Positions 41,565-50,348 of a stretch of 64,000 bases of DNA are shown piece after piece. A program made the translations under genes and the position numbers. Origin of the DNA: Pseudomonas sp. TCU-HL1 (GTDB lineage: Bacteria > Pseudomonadota > Gammaproteobacteria > Pseudomonadales > Pseudomonadaceae). The notes under the pieces are model-generated. The model made no database searches and was not told the DNA's origin. It saw nothing but the letters and a program-made list of their open reading frames with translations. Numbering within the stretch: the first letter of the stretch is position 1; each line of letters starts with the position of its first letter. The stretch spans positions 5,766,001 through 5,830,000 of the forward strand of contig NZ_CP015992.1 in the NCBI RefSeq assembly GCF_001708505.1. The letters are read 5' to 3'.

Positions 41565-43214
41565 TCAGCCGGCAGCGGACTCCGCCAGCCATCGCACCTG
41601 GTTGCGGCCGTTGCGCTTGGCCTCATAAAGCGCGGCATCCGCCACCTGCATCAATTCTTCCAGCGTCTGCCCCTGCGCGGGCCAGACCGCCAGCCCCGCC
41701 GACAGGGTGACCGACAGCAGCCCCTCGCGCGTGGGCAATGGCTGACCGGCCAGCTCCTGGCAAAGCACATTCAGGCGCAGGCAGGCCTCTTCGGCCGTGG
41801 CGCCGGGCAACAGCAGCAGGAACTCCTCGCCGCCGATGCGGAACACGGCATCGCTGCCACGCAGGTTGCCCGTGAGGTGAATAGCCACTGCACGCAACAC
41901 GTCGTCACCGACCAGGTGACCGTGGCGGTCATTGAGCTGCTTGAAATGGTCGAGGTCGATCAGCGCCAGGGCGATGGGCGTGCGCTCACGCTGGCTGCGC
42001 GCCAGTTCACGGGCGAACAGCTCGCCGAGGTGACGGCGGTTGTAGAGGCCGGTCAGCGGGTCACGCAGGGCCTGCTCCTGCAGCTGCTCGTGCAGGCGAG
42101 TAATGGTGCGCAGGCGTTCTTCGCTGGTGGCCAGGGCTTCGGCCAGCTTGAGCTCGCTGCAATGGCGCTCGGTGATGTCGCGCAGGTAGAGCATCTGCCC
42201 GAGGATGAAAGTGCCGCCACGGGTGACCCGTTCGATATCGCGCGAGCGCACCTCGAAATAGCGCGAGGAACTGGCCGGAATCAGCAACATCTCCCGCCCG
42301 CCCGCCGCCAGCATCGCCTCCAGCTCGACGCCATAGATCGGCCAGCGCGCCAGCGGCATGCCCTGCCAGGCACCGGGTTGCTCCGCCAGCGCCAGGGCTG
42401 CGGGGTTGGCGTCGATCACCCGACGCCGGGGGTCGACCACCAGCACCGGGTCGGGCAGCTCCTCCAGCAGCAGGTGACGGGCCACCGGCAACAGGTCGAA
42501 CAGACGGACGCCGAGGATCAGGCAGGTGAAAGCCACCAGGGTGAAGGCGAAGCTGAACGGCGTGGGGTCGAAGCCGAACAACGTCCAGCCAAAGGCCACG
42601 TAACTCAGGTTGGCGCCCCAGGGCACACAGGTGACCAACACGAAGGCCAGGTAATGCCGCCGGTGCAGGCCCTGGCTCGCCAGGGCGGCGCGGGTTACCA
42701 CGGCCAGGCAGAAAATCATGAAGACGTAGACGTAGACGGCCACCACATCGAAGAGCGGACCGTGGTCATAGCGGATCGCCGCGCCGGGCGTGTCGTCCAT
42801 CGGCAGGCTGCCGGGGCCGTAGAACAGCTGGTGCCAGGGATTGCTGAGCGCCATGCCGGACGCCACCAGCGGGCCGATGCCCAACAGCATGAAGCCACGC
42901 AGGCTCAAGGGTTCACGAATACTGTTGACGTATTGCCAGAGGAACACCGCCCAGAAGGTCGGCACGCCGACGATTCCCGGCCACGCCATGCTGGCCCAGA
43001 ACACCTTGCATTGTGGCCCTTGCGCGGCGAGTTCCAGGGCGGCGGCGACCAGCCACCAGAAGATGCCGGCGTGCAGGACAAGAAAGCTTTCGCGCCCGGG
43101 GAAATGCCGCTGCCGGCCGACCCAGCGGGCCATGAGGATCACCCCCAGGCCGAGCACCAGCGCCACCGCTGTCGGCAGGTTCAGGCTCCAGTCGCTGCTC
43201 AGGCAAGCGTTCAT
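41565..43214 (-). CDS. membrane-bound diguanylate cyclase (7TM sensor, PAS, GGDEF)
   Basis: 549 residues. About seven membrane helices span residues 10-225 in the manner of histidine-kinase N-terminal 7TM sensors (PTAVALVLGLGVILMA, VPTFWAVFLWQYV, FAFTLVAFTCLILGV). A PAS-like segment (LPDPVLVVDPRRRVIDANPAALALAEQPGAW) follows, then a GGDEF domain from about 385 with DPLTGLYNRRHL, DLDHFKQLNDRHGH and active-site GGEEF. The RGSD motif lies five residues before GGEEF, an intact RxxD inhibitory site. It should make c-di-GMP in response to a membrane or redox signal; no EAL domain. Confidence 0.9.
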   Translation of the reverse strand: MNACLSSDWSLNLPTAVALVLGLGVILMARWVGRQRHFPGRESFLVLHAGIFWWLVAAALELAAQGPQCKVFWASMAWPGIVGVPTFWAVFLWQYVNSIREPLSLRGFMLLGIGPLVASGMALSNPWHQLFYGPGSLPMDDTPGAAIRYDHGPLFDVVAVYVYVFMIFCLAVVTRAALASQGLHRRHYLAFVLVTCVPWGANLSYVAFGWTLFGFDPTPFSFAFTLVAFTCLILGVRLFDLLPVARHLLLEELPDPVLVVDPRRRVIDANPAALALAEQPGAWQGMPLARWPIYGVELEAMLAAGGREMLLIPASSSRYFEVRSRDIERVTRGGTFILGQMLYLRDITERHCSELKLAEALATSEERLRTITRLHEQLQEQALRDPLTGLYNRRHLGELFARELARSQRERTPIALALIDLDHFKQLNDRHGHLVGDDVLRAVAIHLTGNLRGSDAVFRIGGEEFLLLLPGATAEEACLRLNVLCQELAGQPLPTREGLLSVTLSAGLAVWPAQGQTLEELMQVADAALYEAKRNGRNQVRWLAESAAG

Positions 43215-43370
43215 CGCCAGGCTCCGGACTGAGTGGCCTGGCGTTTATGCGGGCGCGGGTAAAACTGCTGAAGGCTGGGCACTGGCCGTCCTGACCTGAG
43301 GTTGGGGCCACATGCCGGGGCCCGAGCAGAAACAGGGCAAAGATACATCAAAAAGCCAGTACTGCCGCCG

Positions 43371-44756
43371 TCACGAGCGTGCGGCCGGTCGGCGCAGCAG
43401 GCTGAAAGCCATAGCACCGAGCAGGCCAACACCCAGCAACAACACCGCCCAGAGCCCGATTCGCTTCCAGACGACCTGCTCGCGCGTCTGGCGTTCGGCA
43501 GCGTACTGCCCGGTCTGCGGCGGAATCGCCACGGCCTTAGCGCGGCCCATCTCTTCCAGGCTGGCGCTGCTGAAGCCGGGCACCAGGGTGGCCAGGGGCA
43601 GCTCCGTGCGGCTCGCGTCGAGGTTGCCCAGTGCCAGGGTGAACGGCGGGTTGCCACGGGCGAGGAACACCACCTGAGTGGCATGCATGCCCACCTCAAG
43701 GCTCGGCACCTGCTGGCCGAAACCGCCGGCGCGCTGGTCGACAGTCAGGCGCAGTTGCTTGACCGCCATCCAGCCGGGCAGGTCCAGTTCTTCCTGGGCC
43801 ACTTCCTTGCCCTCTTGTGGTAGCCGATAAAGCAGACCAGAGGCCAGGGACTGCCACTGCGGCGTCCCGTCGCGGCGCGCCTCCACCTGCACCGGCAGCA
43901 GGCTGCCAGGCCGTTCGACGGCAATGCGCAGGCGCTCGACAGGCAGGCCCAGGGGCAGGTCCCAGAGATACTGCCCGTCCTTGGCGCTGGCCGGCTCCAG
44001 CGGCGCCGACCAGGCCATCGCGGCGGGCAGACTTTCGCGGCTGGAGCTCACCACCTTTACCGCGGTCAGGGCCGGCGCCTGTTGAGGGCTCAGCCAGAGC
44101 AGGCGCAGGTAACGCGCGCGGCGGCCCGGCAGGCTGACGTCGTGCTGGTCGATGCGCTGATCGGCGAACGACAGCCGCGCGACCTGCCCGTCGCCCCAGG
44201 ACGTCCAGTGCTGGAGATCATCGCTGGCCTCGATCCTGAAGTGCTGGAAGCCTTCGCTATCGGAAGCCCAGTCAAGGCTGAGCTTCTCCAGGGGCGCCTG
44301 TACGCCGCTGGTATCCAGCAACCAGCCGCGCAATTGCTCACCCGCCGAGACTGGGCTTTCCGGCACTACCTGCACCACGGTGCCGGTGGTGCTGCGCTCC
44401 ACCCGCACGCCGGGCAGCCCGGCGGCGCCTTCGGCGGGCCCGCGCAGGGGGAACCAGCGCACGGCATGCTCATGGCGGGCACGGCGCTCGCTGCTACTGC
44501 TGCGAGTCAGGGCGTAAGCCAGGGCCTCGCCTTCGGCATTGAACACCCGCAGGTCGCGCAGGTCGGCGTGGCGCGCGGCGAAGTGCAGGGCCATGGGCAG
44601 GTCCAGCCGGTACCAGGGCCCCTGGCCGTCCAGGCTCAATTCGACGCGCGTGGTGAAATCGTCCGGCTGCTCGGCAGCGAGCAACGGTTGGCAAAACAGC
44701 CCGAGGCTGGCCAGCAGGGCCAGGCAAGGGCGGCGCAGATAGGAAAGTCCGATCAT
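43371..44756 (-). CDS. DUF3999 family periplasmic/membrane protein
   Basis: 461 residues: signal peptide (LALLASLGLFCQPLLAAEQ), a large periplasmic beta-rich region with DFTTRVELSLDGQGPWYRLDLPMALH, ADLRDLRVFNAEGEALAYAL and repeated beta-sandwich blocks (FQHFRIEASDDLQHWTSWG), and one C-terminal membrane helix (IGLWAVLLLGVGLLGAMAFSLL). Matches DUF3999. It overlaps the DUF2339 gene by 4 bases (ATGA), the usual partner. Function unknown; an envelope role is likely from topology. Confidence 0.85.
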   Translation of the reverse strand: MIGLSYLRRPCLALLASLGLFCQPLLAAEQPDDFTTRVELSLDGQGPWYRLDLPMALHFAARHADLRDLRVFNAEGEALAYALTRSSSSERRARHEHAVRWFPLRGPAEGAAGLPGVRVERSTTGTVVQVVPESPVSAGEQLRGWLLDTSGVQAPLEKLSLDWASDSEGFQHFRIEASDDLQHWTSWGDGQVARLSFADQRIDQHDVSLPGRRARYLRLLWLSPQQAPALTAVKVVSSSRESLPAAMAWSAPLEPASAKDGQYLWDLPLGLPVERLRIAVERPGSLLPVQVEARRDGTPQWQSLASGLLYRLPQEGKEVAQEELDLPGWMAVKQLRLTVDQRAGGFGQQVPSLEVGMHATQVVFLARGNPPFTLALGNLDASRTELPLATLVPGFSSASLEEMGRAKAVAIPPQTGQYAAERQTREQVVWKRIGLWAVLLLGVGLLGAMAFSLLRRPAARS

Positions 44757-47700
44757 GCGTTGACCCGCTCCTGTTCAGATTCCGCGCGCCTGGGCGGCAG
44801 GGGCGCGAAGTAGCCGACGACCAGCAACAGGACGCCGACCCCAATGAAAGACACGATGCGTTCCAGGCCGCCCCGGTTGCCTAGTTCGACGAAGAACAAC
44901 TTGGCCACGACCATCGCGATCAACCCCGCCCCCACCAGCCAGAGTTCGCGGCGGGCACGCAGGTGCCCCCCGACCATCAGGCCAAGGGCGATGCTGGTCC
45001 AGACGATAGACAGCCCGGCCTGTACCAGCATGGAGTCCAGTTGAGCGTCCAGCTGATAGGGCACGCCGCCCCAATGGTGGGCGCAGCGGAACACGGCGGC
45101 GGTGGCCAGGGCGAACAACGAAACGCCCGCCACCGCCTGCGGCAGCCAGACCGGAAGCGCGGGCAGGCCGGACTGCGGCAGGCAATCCCGCAACCACAGG
45201 CATACCCCGAGCAGTGCGAAGAGCAGGCCCAGCTCCAGGGGGTTGAGCAGCGGCAGATACGGCAGCGGCTCTGCGGCGCCGTCGCTCCAGGCATTGGCTA
45301 TCCAGAACCAGGCGAGCATCAGCACGGCCAGCGGCAGCGACGCCCAGAGGCGGTACTCACGCGGGTAGGTGGCGACCGGCCAGGGCAGCCGCGGGCGCAG
45401 CGCCACCACCAGCAGCCAGGCACTGGGCAACAGCGCCCAACCCAGCCAGCGCCAGGCGTTGTACTGCTCGGACAACAGCAACAGCAGGTAGCGCAGCTCC
45501 AGCGCCAGCACCCCGAGCACCAGCCAGCAGCCCAGCACGTGCGCCGCGCCCCGCGCACCGGCAGGCAGCAATCCATCAAGACGGCGCAAGGCCGACAGGT
45601 GAACGACGAACAGCGCGCCCCAGCCCGCCCAGCCCAGGTGGGCCGCCGGGTGATACTGCGGTTCCCAGGCGACCGCCAGTGCCACAACGCCCGCCGGAGC
45701 GAGTGACAGACAGAGCAGCGCCAGCGCGCGCCATTGCTCACGCCCAGCCAGCCAGGTCGAGAATGCGACGCTGGCCGCCGCCAGCAGCAAGGCCAGCGGC
45801 ACTTGCCGCTCCAGCTGGGCGAAGCGACCGATTTCCGCCAGCCAGCTCAGGGCCCACCAGCCGGCGCTCCAGGCCAGCAGCAGCTGCGCCAGGTGGCCCA
45901 GGCTGAGCGTCCCCATGGATGCCTCGCCGAGCGCCGCTCGCTGCAGCCGCCAGGCGCCCACAAAGGCAGCCAGGGCCAGCACTGTCGGCGTCCAGAAACC
46001 GGCATGGGCCAGCGGGCGCAGGCCTTCGCCGCTCAGCTCACCCAGAAGCACCGGACTCACCGCAAGGAAGCTCATGCCTGCCAGCAGTTGCAGGAACAGC
46101 CCGAAATAAAAGCCGGCGCGCTGCTGCAAGTGCAGGCTGAGCCAGAGAATCAGCAGCCCGCTGCCTGCCCAGACTGCGCCCGCGGTTCGCCACGGCAAGA
46201 CGAACAGCACCGCCAGATTGACGAAGGCCAGCCCCGCCAGCAGCACCAGCGAAAGGCCGCGCAGCAACCCAGCGTCCTCACGTACCCGTTCGTCGCGGGC
46301 GGCCAGCAGCATGCCGGCGATCAGCGCCAATCCAATCAGCGAAGCCACCATCAGCCCACGCCAGCCCGGCACACCGCCGGTACCCAGCCCGGAGCCATCC
46401 AGATCCAGCAGGAAGATCGCGCCGCCGAGCAATTGCACCGCAAAGGCACTGAACAGGAACGCGCGGGACTGCAGGCGCAGCCCCACGAACAGCGTCGCCA
46501 ACCCGGCCAGAGCCCAGGCGATGGCCGTGCCTTCAGCCGCGAACAGCTGCGGCGCCATCACGTAGAGGAACGCCAGCCCCGTGCAGGCCAGCAACGACTG
46601 GCTCCGTTGCTCCAGCGAAGTGGCCGCCTCGGCAGGGGCCTGGCGCAACTGCCAGAACACGAACAACAGCGCTGCGCCGAGCATCAGGGCACCGAGCGGC
46701 GAGCCATCCAGCAGGGTACCGTCGCCAGCACTCAGCCTACCGAGGAAGGCCACTGCCGCGCCGAACTGCAACAACAGGGCGAAAGCCCGCGCCAGCGGGC
46801 GCCCCTGGCGCAAGCCCAGCCAATAGATGCCGGCGCCTTCCACGGCCCAGGCGGCGGAGGTCCAGCGCGCATCCAGCCCCAGCGGAATCGCCAGGCTGCC
46901 GAACACCACGCCCAGCGCCAGGCAGGTTTCCACCAACAGCAGCGCGCGGCCTGCGGTACGGCCCGCCAGAATGCGCGCCAGAACGATATAGAACAGCCCC
47001 AGGGCGAGGGCACTGAAGGCAGCACCGAACTCGAGATGGCGGATCAACGCCACCTGCAGGCCGAAGCCGATGATCGGCGGACCGAAGAGTACGGTGCCGT
47101 CTACCGTGTCGCCCTGGCGAGCGGACCAGCGCAGCAACTCGCCGCGCTCCTCGGGGGCATCCACCGCCTCCGCCAGCTTGCGCCGGGCGAACAGCAGGCC
47201 GATCCCCACGTACATCAGGAAGAACAGCACCAGGAACGGCTCGGTACTGGCGAAGAGTTCCGGCCGATAGGAACGCAGACCCCAGGCGAAGCCGATGCCG
47301 AAGGTGCCGACGAAACCGATCAGGTTGAGCAGCCGCCAGGCCTTGAACCAGGCGATCGCGAAGATGCCCGCATTGAGCAGGGCGAAGTAGCTGAACAGTG
47401 CCACGTGGTTGCCGCTGCCGCTGGAGGTGAGGATGGGCGCAGCAAAGCCGCCCAGCGCGGCGACGGCAGCCAGACCGAGGGCGTTCTGGGCCACGGCGAG
47501 AATGGCGGAAAACAGCGTCACCGCCACCAACAGCCCGAAGGCCATCGCCGGGTCCAGCAGGGGATGCAGGCGCATGGCGGCGAAGATCGTCAGATACAGC
47601 ACGGCAATCCCGGCGCCCTGCAGCATCAGGCCGTAATTGGGATTGCGTCGGCGCAGCCACCAGCCCAGCCCGAGCAAGGCAGTGGCCGCCAGGGCGACCC

Positions 47701-48343
47701 CGGCATAGCGCACCTCGATGGGCACCACCATGCCTTCGGTGGCGTAACGCAGCAGGAACGCCAGGCCCAGGAACAGCAGCACGATGCCGATGCGCAGCAC
47801 TGTATTGCCGCCGAACAGCCAGTCGCGGGCGGCAGCCAAGCCACGTTCGAGCAACGAGGGTTCACGGGGTTTGGGCGGGATCGGAGGTACGTTGCGCGGC
47901 GCGCTGGGGCGGGTCTCCTGGCCCCAGGCATCGGCGGCTACCGGAGCCGGAGCTGGCGTGGGCGCAGGTTCAGCGGCAGCCACAGGCTCGGCCAGCACAT
48001 CCGCCGGCAATTCCCAGACGAGGTCGGAGTCGTCCTCGGCTTCGGCTACCGCCTCGACAGGGGTGGAGGCAGGCTGGGCAGCGGGCGGCATCTGCTCGGC
48101 CTGCTGCGCCCTGCCCTGCTCCACCTTGAGCAATCGCTCGTGAATGGCCTGGGTGCCCTTGTCGAACCGGGCGGAAAAACTGGCGAGCGACTTGCGCAGC
48201 TCGGCGTTCTCCCGCGCCAGCCCCTGGAGGCGAACGGCCTGGCCCAGCCCCAGGCCCATCAGGCCACCAATCAGGGCTCCCACGACGCTTTCATCAATCC
48301 CGACCCCGAAGGCCAGGCCAACCAGCATGAAGATCCATTGCAT
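44753..48343 (-). CDS. large polytopic DUF2339 membrane protein
   Basis: About 1196 residues from ATG 48343 (MQWIFMLVGLAFGVG); the 62 in-frame codons upstream have no family character. Two N-terminal membrane segments, a coiled coil (LARENAELRKSLASFSARFDKG), a Pro/Ala-rich linker (PAPTPAPAPVAADAW), the conserved LLERGLAAARDWLFGGNTVLRIGIVLLFLGLAFLLRYATEG, then roughly 25-30 hydrophobic helices. Glycine- and tryptophan-rich helix pairs fit DUF2339. Pairs with the DUF3999 protein by overlap. The antisense strand keeps a 1089-codon open frame by GC bias only. Confidence 0.85.
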   Translation of the reverse strand: MQWIFMLVGLAFGVGIDESVVGALIGGLMGLGLGQAVRLQGLARENAELRKSLASFSARFDKGTQAIHERLLKVEQGRAQQAEQMPPAAQPASTPVEAVAEAEDDSDLVWELPADVLAEPVAAAEPAPTPAPAPVAADAWGQETRPSAPRNVPPIPPKPREPSLLERGLAAARDWLFGGNTVLRIGIVLLFLGLAFLLRYATEGMVVPIEVRYAGVALAATALLGLGWWLRRRNPNYGLMLQGAGIAVLYLTIFAAMRLHPLLDPAMAFGLLVAVTLFSAILAVAQNALGLAAVAALGGFAAPILTSSGSGNHVALFSYFALLNAGIFAIAWFKAWRLLNLIGFVGTFGIGFAWGLRSYRPELFASTEPFLVLFFLMYVGIGLLFARRKLAEAVDAPEERGELLRWSARQGDTVDGTVLFGPPIIGFGLQVALIRHLEFGAAFSALALGLFYIVLARILAGRTAGRALLLVETCLALGVVFGSLAIPLGLDARWTSAAWAVEGAGIYWLGLRQGRPLARAFALLLQFGAAVAFLGRLSAGDGTLLDGSPLGALMLGAALLFVFWQLRQAPAEAATSLEQRSQSLLACTGLAFLYVMAPQLFAAEGTAIAWALAGLATLFVGLRLQSRAFLFSAFAVQLLGGAIFLLDLDGSGLGTGGVPGWRGLMVASLIGLALIAGMLLAARDERVREDAGLLRGLSLVLLAGLAFVNLAVLFVLPWRTAGAVWAGSGLLILWLSLHLQQRAGFYFGLFLQLLAGMSFLAVSPVLLGELSGEGLRPLAHAGFWTPTVLALAAFVGAWRLQRAALGEASMGTLSLGHLAQLLLAWSAGWWALSWLAEIGRFAQLERQVPLALLLAAASVAFSTWLAGREQWRALALLCLSLAPAGVVALAVAWEPQYHPAAHLGWAGWGALFVVHLSALRRLDGLLPAGARGAAHVLGCWLVLGVLALELRYLLLLLSEQYNAWRWLGWALLPSAWLLVVALRPRLPWPVATYPREYRLWASLPLAVLMLAWFWIANAWSDGAAEPLPYLPLLNPLELGLLFALLGVCLWLRDCLPQSGLPALPVWLPQAVAGVSLFALATAAVFRCAHHWGGVPYQLDAQLDSMLVQAGLSIVWTSIALGLMVGGHLRARRELWLVGAGLIAMVVAKLFFVELGNRGGLERIVSFIGVGVLLLVVGYFAPLPPRRAESEQERVNA

Positions 48344-48607
48344 GCAGCGTTCACTCGGATGATTGAGCACTCTGGACCGCATCCATCGCAGCCACGACCG
48401 GCCGGAAGCTACAGGAGATCCGGCGCCTACCCAATACAGACGCCTGTCATCTGGCTCACAGATACAGAGATTCCTACAGCTCAGTACGCCATCGGTACAA
48501 ATACGGCAAGACAAAGGGAAATTTCGCATTCCCCGACGGGAAACTGTTCACTTTTTCACCGACATCGCTATGATGCCCGCCCCTCTTTCCTAGCCTGCTC
48601 GCCGACC

Positions 48608-49003
48608 ATGAAGACCATGATGATCGTCGGTGCCGACCTCGACCGGACGGACACCTGGATCAAATACGAAAAGACCATGTGCCACGCATGCGTCTCCAGC
48701 TGCTGCACCATGCCGGTCGAAGTGCGGCTGAGCGACCTGATCCGCCTGGAGCTGGTGGCCGAGTTCGAACGCGGCGAACCGCCGAAGAACATCGCGAAAA
48801 GGCTGATGAAAGACGGTGTGGTGGAGCGCTTCAACCAGAAGTCCGGCATCTTCACCCTCACCCGCATGGGCAACAATGACTGCTACTTCCTCGACCGCAG
48901 GAGCCGTCTGTGCACCGTGTACGACAAGCGCCCGGAAACCTGCCGCAACCACCCGAAAATCGGCCCGCGCCCCGGCTATTGCGCCTTCAAGCCGAAGGAC
49001 TGA
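48608..49003 (+). CDS. YkgJ-family cysteine cluster protein
   Basis: 131 residues from ATG 48608 (MKTMMIVGADLDRTDTW). Eight cysteines, most in the family arrangement: C-HAC-VSSCC early, NNDCYFLDRRSRLCTVYDKRPETCRNHP in the middle and GYCAFKP at the end: the Zn/Fe-chelating cysteine cluster of YkgJ/FliB-type (PF03692). Function unclear; likely metal- or iron-sulphur-binding and cytoplasmic. Divergent from the DUF2339 gene, 264 bases away. Confidence 0.85.
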   Translation: MKTMMIVGADLDRTDTWIKYEKTMCHACVSSCCTMPVEVRLSDLIRLELVAEFERGEPPKNIAKRLMKDGVVERFNQKSGIFTLTRMGNNDCYFLDRRSRLCTVYDKRPETCRNHPKIGPRPGYCAFKPKD

Positions 49004-49360
49004 GATTCAGCGGGTCCCGCCATGGTGAAGCTGTCGGCTGTGTGAGCGATTTCAATCGCGATGCGGACCGCAGGTTCGCCCGGCCAGGTTCCTGGGGCAG
49101 CTGCGCTGCCCTCTCGCGAATGAGTTCGCCCCGACCGTCAGATGGCCGGTTCTTGAAGGTTGTGGCTGAGCTCTGCAAAGCCCAACGCGCAGCCCGACCG
49201 GGAATCGTTGGGTTTCGCTTCGCTCTACACCAACCTACAGGACCGGCATCATCCTGCTGGTTCGCTGACTCGTAGGGTGCGCCATGCGCACCGGGAAACC
49301 TGCACCTTGACCTCGGTGCGCACAGCACAGCCACAAAATCGCAGGATGCAGAGACAGGGA
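49004..49360. repeat. non-coding stretch with three kinds of dispersed repeat
   Basis: No gene is seen. A degenerate half REP (TCGCGAATGAGTTCGCCCC, about 49115-49133) comes first. A 35-base block at 49206-49240 beginning CGTTGGGTTTCGCTTCGC recurs at 62243-62277 with one mismatch, just outside typA. GTAGGGTGCGCCATGCGCAC at 49272-49293 (22 bases in all) is an exact inverse of the arm at 10636-10657. Together these mark a repeat-rich joint between convergent genes. Confidence 0.6.
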
Positions 49361-50275
49361 TCAGCCCCGGACGGCACCTAGCACCTTTTTCACCAGGCTC
49401 ACCCCAGCCAGCACCAGCGCGCCGGCGGCGATGCCCGCCAGGCCATCGACCAGGATCTGCACCAGCCAGGAGAAACCGCCGGACGCGGCCAGCACCGGTT
49501 CCAGCAGGTGGTGGGCCGCGGGAATGCCATGGAGGATGATGCTGCCACCCACCAGGAACATGGCCGCAGTGCCCAGCACCGACAGCCCCTTCATCATCCA
49601 GGGCGCGGTGGCCAGGATGGCGCGTCCAATGGCCTGGGCCACTGAACTGTTCTGACGTACCAGGTAGAAGCCGAGGTCATCCAGCTTGACGATGCCGGCC
49701 ACCAGGCCATACACGCCCACCGTCATGATCAGCGCAATGCCCACGAGCACCGCCACCTGGTTGCCAAAGGTCGCCGCAGACACGGTGCCCAGGGTGATGA
49801 CGATGATCTCGGCGGAAAGGATGAAGTCGGTGCGGATGGCGCCCTTGATCTTGTCCTTCTCCATGGCCACCAGATCTACCTCCGGGTTGGCCACGGCTTC
49901 GGTCAGCGCCGCATGGGCCTGCTCATCCTCTTCGTGGCTGTGCAGCCACTTGTGCGCCAGCTTCTCGAACCCTTCGAAACAGAGGAAGGCGCCACCCACC
50001 ATCAGCAGCGGGATGACCGCCCAGGGCGCAAAGGCACTGATCAGCAGGGCCGCAGGGACCAATATGGCCTTGTTCACCAGCGACCCCTTGGCCACCGCCC
50101 AGACCACTGGCAGCTCGCGCTCGGCGCGTACGCCGCTGACCTGCTGGGCATTGAGCGCCAGGTCATCGCCCAGCACGCCTGCGGTCTTCTTCGCAGCGAC
50201 TTTGGTCATTACCGAGACGTCATCGAGCAGGGTCGCGATGTCGTCGATCAGGGTCAGCAGGCTGGCTCCGGCCAT
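49361..50275 (-). CDS. DUF808 family inner-membrane protein (YedI-like)
   Basis: 304 residues with about six to eight membrane helices. The N-terminus MAGASLLTLIDDIATLLDDVSVMTKVAAKKTAGVLGDDLALNAQ is the family signature, followed by ELPVVWAVAKGSLVNKAILVP, GGAFLCFEGFEKLAHKW, KIKGAIRTDFILSAEIIVITLG and the C-terminal AGVSLVKKVLG. Conserved in proteobacteria, function unknown. The acidic/His loop HKWLHSHEEDEQAH faces the cytoplasm. Confidence 0.87.
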   Translation of the reverse strand: MAGASLLTLIDDIATLLDDVSVMTKVAAKKTAGVLGDDLALNAQQVSGVRAERELPVVWAVAKGSLVNKAILVPAALLISAFAPWAVIPLLMVGGAFLCFEGFEKLAHKWLHSHEEDEQAHAALTEAVANPEVDLVAMEKDKIKGAIRTDFILSAEIIVITLGTVSAATFGNQVAVLVGIALIMTVGVYGLVAGIVKLDDLGFYLVRQNSSVAQAIGRAILATAPWMMKGLSVLGTAAMFLVGGSIILHGIPAAHHLLEPVLAASGGFSWLVQILVDGLAGIAAGALVLAGVSLVKKVLGAVRG

Positions 50276-50348
50276 GGTGTGTCCTTCAAAGGGAGTCGGG
50301 GCGCCGTAGGTCGGCGAAGACGAACTACAGACAAAAACGCCCCGCGGG

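Noticed and set aside
45734..49003. A 1089-codon plus-strand open frame opposite the DUF2339 gene
   Set aside because: Its residues (QQ, RQ, PG, AA runs) are those of antisense high-GC codon bias; only the last 131 codons (from 48608) form a real family, the YkgJ-like protein.
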